Source: Gemmatimonadota bacterium
GTDB lineage: Bacteria > JBHIER01 > G020348925
Direction: 5' to 3'
DNA: 10,062 nucleotides
Assembly: GCA_020348925.1 (NCBI GenBank)
Contig: CP070758.1
Coordinates: 2,710,149 to 2,720,210, forward strand
Under the pieces are notes generated by a model that was not told the origin of the DNA, made no database searches, and worked only from the letters and a program-made list of their open reading frames with translations. Made by a program: the position numbers and the translations under genes. Shown piece after piece: positions 6,502 through 10,062 of the stretch. Every line of letters starts with the position of its first letter. Within the stretch, counting starts at the first letter, position 1.

Positions 6502-6590
6502 TTATAGTCCCCCTTTCTTAAGGGAGACTTAGGGAGATTGATATTGGAAACATTGAATCCTCCTTAACTCTCCTTTCGCAAAGGAGGGAA
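6502..6590. repeat. Composite inverted-repeat element (BIME/MITE-like)
   Basis: Two hairpin arms face each other around a 16-nt spacer. Arm 1 (6506-6529) folds as AGTC-CCCTT, loop TCTT, AAGGG-GACT with one mismatch, and continues to AGGGAGATT. Arm 2 (6557-6588) begins AATCCTCC and contains CTCTCCTTT (6568-6576), loop CG(C), and AAAGGAGGG (6580-6588). By eye, arm 2 is roughly three-quarters identical to the reverse complement of arm 1, so the whole can also fold as one long hairpin. C/T-rich then A/G-rich intergenic repeats of this kind are common in some anaerobe genomes. It has no coding capacity. The family itself was not identified. Confidence 0.55.
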
Positions 6591-6663
6591 TACAGAAAGT
6601 CCTATTTTTTTAAAGTGGGATAGAGTGGGATTTAAAATAAGAAAAAACGGAAGTGTCCCGAGT

Positions 6664-9093
6664 ATGAACCGGTACATCTGCATTCACGGCCATTTTTACC
6701 AGCCTCCGCGCGAGAATCCGTGGCTCGAAGCCATCGAGCTCCAGGATGCCACCTCTCCCTATCACGACTGGAACGAACGAATCACGGCCGAATGCTACGC
6801 CACAAATGCTACTTCCCGTATCCTAAATGAACAGGACCGTATAGCCCGGATCGTCAACAACTATGCTAAAATAAGCTTCAACTTCGGACCGACCCTTCTC
6901 GCTTGGATGGAGGAGAAGGCACCGGATATCTATACCGCTATTCTGGAGGCTGATAAAGAGAGCCGGGTGAATTTTTCCGGCCACGGCTCCGCCATGGCCC
7001 AGGTTTACAATCACCTCATCATGCCTCTTGCCAATAGTAGAGATAAACGTACACAGGTTTCATGGGGGATCAAGGACTTCGAACATCGCTTCGGCAGAAA
7101 GCCGGAGGGCATGTGGCTCTCCGAGACGGCGGTTGATGTTGAGACGCTGGATATCCTGGCTCAGTGTGATATCCGGTTTACGATCCTCTCCCCGCATCAG
7201 GCACAACGAGTGCGGCGCATCGGTGCAGAACAGTGGGACGATGTGAGAGACGGAACGGTCGATCCGAAAATGCCCTACCTGTGCCGTCTTCCGTCGGAAA
7301 AAACAATTGTTCTTTTTTTCTACGACGGCTCCATATCCCATGACGTGGCCTTCGGTAACCTTTTGAAAAGCGGTGACCGTTTCGCGGAACGATTGCTAAA
7401 CGCTTTTTCAGAGAACGTCGAAACGCCTCAACTTACCCACATTGCCAGCGATGGCGAAACGTACGGCCATCATCACCGTTTCGGAGAAATGGCCCTCTCC
7501 TATGCCCTCCATTTTATCGAGTCCAGAAACACCGCCCGTCTCACCAACTACGGTGAATACCTCGAAAAAAATCCCCCTACCTATGAAGTCGAGCTTGCCG
7601 AGAACACCTCGTGGAGCTGTGCCCATGGTGTCGAACGTTGGAGGAGCGACTGCGGATGTCGAATCGGTAAACATCCTGAATGGCATCAGGCTTGGCGCGC
7701 ACCCCTGCGAGAAGCACTGGACTGGCTTCGCGATTCATTCGTGAAAATGTACGAGGGGAAAGCCCGATCGTATTTGAAGGAACCGTGGGAAGCAAGAGAT
7801 GATTACATCAAGGTCGTTCTCAACCGATCCCGAGAAAACCTCGACACATTTTTAAAGGAGCACTGCCAGCGAACGCTGAGCGAAGCTGAAAAAACTGAGG
7901 TGCTCAAGCTGTTCGAACTCCAACGATGCGCCATGCTCATGTATACGAGCTGCGGCTGGTTCTTTGATGAATTGTCCGGTATAGAAACCGTTCAAATCAT
8001 GCAATACGCGGGGCGTGCCATCCAGCTCGCCCAGGAAATCTTCGGCCACGATAGCGAACCTCAGTTTCTCGATCTCCTGAGCCGGGCGAAGAGCAATATT
8101 CCTGTGCTTGAAAACGGCCGCATCATCTACCAGAAGTATGTAAAACCGGCCACGCTCGATCTTGAACAGGTCTGCGCTCATCATTCAATAAGCTCATTGT
8201 TTCGAGAGCACCCGGAGAAAACGTCCGTCTACTGCTACACTATTGAGCGCGAAGATTCGAAACAACTCGAAGCGGGAAAAACAAAGCTTATTGTGGAGCG
8301 TTCGAAAGTGACATCCGAAATGACACTGGAATCCTCGACATTCTGCTCAGCAGCATTGCACATGGGTGATCACAACCTCAGTTGCGGTGTTCGAGAATTC
8401 CGCGGGGCTCGGCTCCACCAGACTCTCGTACGGGAACTCTCCAATGTCTTTGACCAGGCTGACTATCCCAAGACTCTTCGACTCATGGACAAGCATTTCG
8501 GAACAGCGACCTACTCATTGAAATCACTCTTTCGAGACGAGCAGCGTGAGATCCTAAACCGCATCCTGAAAACGACCCTTGAGGAAGCTGACGGAGCCTA
8601 CCGCCAGCTCTACGAGTATCACGCCCCACTGATGCGATTTCTGAAGGACTCGGGTGTTCCTCCTCCAAAGGCTCTCTCCATCGCCTCAGAGGTTGTCCTG
8701 AATAACAGTTTACGAATCGCTTTCGAGACAGAAGATCTTGACCCGGAGCGCGTTCAGATGCTTCTCAAAGAGGTTCATTCAGAGGGCATTCAACTCGACG
8801 CAGAGAGTCTGGAGTATACACTTCGATCCACGGCTGAGCAGTTGGCCGAAGATCTTCGTAGGAACCCAAGGGAGATACCGATGCTCCAAAAGTTACATAC
8901 GGTCATTACCCTTCTCCCCTCCCTGCCCTTTCGACTCAATCTCTGGAACGTACAGAACAGATGCTACGACATTCTCCAGGACATCTATCCTGAGATGAAG
9001 GCAGAGTCTCAACAAGGCGATAAAGCGGCTGAAAAATGGCTTTCACTTTTCAGCGAACTCTGCGAAAAGCTCAGTTTACGCGTTGATGAATAA
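6664..9093 (+). CDS. Glycoside hydrolase family 57 protein with DUF3536
   Basis: An 809-residue protein, probably cytoplasmic since no signal peptide is seen. Its GH57 motifs are H8-G-H10-F-Y-Q-P-P near the N-terminus, HGSAMAQVYNH, GMWLSETAVD with the presumed nucleophile E154, and HIASDGETYGHHH with the presumed acid/base D263. A conserved Cys/His cluster follows (SWSCAHGVERWRSDCGC; C319, H321, C330, C332), which could bind a metal. The rest, about 340-809, is a helical region matching DUF3536. GH57 enzymes act on alpha-glucans as amylases, glucanotransferases, branching enzymes or pullulanases. The exact reaction of the DUF3536 subgroup is not clear to me; glgB nearby points to glycogen or maltodextrin. 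I prefer ATG 6664 (MNRYICIHGHF, matching how the family starts, with GGAAG at 6649-6653). An in-frame GTG at 6625 would add 13 residues that do not look family-like. nadE follows 12 nt downstream. Confidence 0.92.
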   Translation: MNRYICIHGHFYQPPRENPWLEAIELQDATSPYHDWNERITAECYATNATSRILNEQDRIARIVNNYAKISFNFGPTLLAWMEEKAPDIYTAILEADKESRVNFSGHGSAMAQVYNHLIMPLANSRDKRTQVSWGIKDFEHRFGRKPEGMWLSETAVDVETLDILAQCDIRFTILSPHQAQRVRRIGAEQWDDVRDGTVDPKMPYLCRLPSEKTIVLFFYDGSISHDVAFGNLLKSGDRFAERLLNAFSENVETPQLTHIASDGETYGHHHRFGEMALSYALHFIESRNTARLTNYGEYLEKNPPTYEVELAENTSWSCAHGVERWRSDCGCRIGKHPEWHQAWRAPLREALDWLRDSFVKMYEGKARSYLKEPWEARDDYIKVVLNRSRENLDTFLKEHCQRTLSEAEKTEVLKLFELQRCAMLMYTSCGWFFDELSGIETVQIMQYAGRAIQLAQEIFGHDSEPQFLDLLSRAKSNIPVLENGRIIYQKYVKPATLDLEQVCAHHSISSLFREHPEKTSVYCYTIEREDSKQLEAGKTKLIVERSKVTSEMTLESSTFCSAALHMGDHNLSCGVREFRGARLHQTLVRELSNVFDQADYPKTLRLMDKHFGTATYSLKSLFRDEQREILNRILKTTLEEADGAYRQLYEYHAPLMRFLKDSGVPPPKALSIASEVVLNNSLRIAFETEDLDPERVQMLLKEVHSEGIQLDAESLEYTLRSTAEQLAEDLRRNPREIPMLQKLHTVITLLPSLPFRLNLWNVQNRCYDILQDIYPEMKAESQQGDKAAEKWLSLFSELCEKLSLRVDE

Positions 9094-9105
9094 GGAATAA
9101 TAATC

Positions 9106-10062
9106 ATGTTTCGGATAGCTCTTGCTCAGATCAATACGACTGTGGGCGATTTGGAGGGGAATTCACGGAAAATCATTGAGTGCCTCGAACGGAGCAGAGC
9201 AATGGGCATTGATCTCGTGGCTTTTCCTGAATTGGCCGTCACAGGCTATCCACCGGAGGACCTGCTTCTGAAGTCCCGCTTCGTCAATCAAAATATTGAA
9301 ATTGTCAAAAAAATCGCAAAACATGCGAGGGGAGTGGCTGCTCTTGTCGGTTTCGCTGACAAAAGGGGAAAAGTACGGAATAGCGCCGCCGTTCTCCACG
9401 CCGGGAGCGTAGCCGGAGTCTGTCATAAAATATGTCTTCCCAACTACGGCGTCTTTGACGAGCACCGCTATTTTGAGCCGGGATCTCACCCCCTCGTCCT
9501 TCAATTACGAGGCGTTCGGGTCGGGGTGAATATCTGCGAGGATATCTGGATTCCCGATGGTGTCACTGAATCCCAAATATTTCTGGGGGGAGCTGAGCTC
9601 ATTGTCAACATTTCATCTTCCCCCTATCACGCCGGGAAAGGTCGAGAACGGGAGAAGATGTTGGCCTCCAGAGCGAGGAAGAATAGGGCCATTGTCGCCT
9701 ACGTCAATCTTATAGGAGGACAGGACGAACTCGTCTTCGACGGCCAGAGTTTGATCTTCAATGAACATGGTGTCTTAATCGCCCAGGGTAATCAATTCGA
9801 GGAGGATTTTATCCATTTCGATCTGAAGCTCGAGCCCCTGAGAAGACTACGATCGAAAGATCGCACTTTTCAGAGAAGAACATCATCATTTCAAAGTCCG
9901 TACACTGTTCGGCTTTTAGAACTTGGGGGCAGAAGTCGAAGGCAGCGCAAGCCTTTGAAAGCGCCCCGTCCAAGGAGACGACTCACCTCTACAGAGGAGA
10001 TACACAAAGCGCTTGTCATTGGTACTCGAGACTATGTTCGAAAAAATGGATTTCAGAAAGTC
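9106..10062 (+). CDS. nadE: Glutamine-dependent NAD+ synthetase, N-terminal part (3' end outside window)
   Basis: 319 codons are open to the window edge. Residues about 1-255 form a nitrilase-type glutaminase domain that releases ammonia from glutamine. The triad is visible: E42 (AFPELAVTGYPPEDLLL), K108 (HKICLPNYGVFDE) and C144 (GVNICEDIW). This corresponds to E52/K121/C176 of the M. tuberculosis enzyme. A basic linker follows, then the start of the ATP-dependent synthetase domain (STEEIHKALVIGTRDYVRKNGF). Its SGGxDS ATP-binding motif should come just past the window end. The enzyme converts deamido-NAD+ to NAD+ using ATP and glutamine (EC 6.3.5.1), in the cytoplasm. The ATG is preceded by AAGGA at 9092-9096, overlapping the stop codon of the GH57 gene, so the two genes are likely co-transcribed. 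Confidence 0.95.
   Translation, partial: MFRIALAQINTTVGDLEGNSRKIIECLERSRAMGIDLVAFPELAVTGYPPEDLLLKSRFVNQNIEIVKKIAKHARGVAALVGFADKRGKVRNSAAVLHAGSVAGVCHKICLPNYGVFDEHRYFEPGSHPLVLQLRGVRVGVNICEDIWIPDGVTESQIFLGGAELIVNISSSPYHAGKGREREKMLASRARKNRAIVAYVNLIGGQDELVFDGQSLIFNEHGVLIAQGNQFEEDFIHFDLKLEPLRRLRSKDRTFQRRTSSFQSPYTVRLLELGGRSRRQRKPLKAPRPRRRLTSTEEIHKALVIGTRDYVRKNGFQKV

Overview
The window reads as a bacterial chromosome segment of medium GC content with every supported gene on the + strand. The GlgB sequence, a GH57 protein carrying a DUF3536 region, a glutamine-dependent NAD synthetase, a secreted TPR-CHAT protein and a C/T-rich intergenic inverted repeat fit a Gram-negative anaerobe of the Desulfobacterota/deltaproteobacterial type. 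That taxonomic guess is an inference from general resemblance, with low to moderate confidence.

Layout. (1) 1-371: the 3' end of a small TPR protein whose start lies outside the window. (2) 372-705: a gene-free stretch with a 15-bp palindrome, an A/C-only tract and a ribosome-binding site that can be masked by two alternative hairpins. (3) 706-3903: a large exported protein with about eleven TPR units, a helical linker and a C-terminal CHAT (caspase-like) domain. The catalytic His is present, but the position normally occupied by the nucleophilic Cys is Trp. (4) 3904-4235: a hairpin after the CHAT gene, then an exact-consensus sigma70 promoter (TTGACA-N17-TATAAT) and a leader of about 147 nt. 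The leader contains a 28-codon upstream ORF and mutually exclusive hairpins. (5) 4236-6152: glgB, glycogen branching enzyme. (6) 6266-6478: a small winged-helix protein. (7) 6478-6663: a GC-rich hairpin on the stop codon, then a composite inverted-repeat element. (8) 6664-9093: a GH57 glycoside hydrolase with DUF3536. (9) 9106 to the window end: NAD synthetase nadE, cut off just before its ATP-binding motif.

Functionally there are two blocks. The left block (TPR fragment plus TPR-CHAT) looks like a signalling or scaffold system. The right block is alpha-glucan metabolism: GlgB makes alpha-1,6 branches and the GH57 enzyme probably acts on the same kind of polymer. A small wHTH protein lies between them, and nadE follows 12 nt after the GH57 gene, so those two are probably co-transcribed. 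The strongest candidates for something unusual are the Cys-to-Trp CHAT domain and the structured glgB leader.
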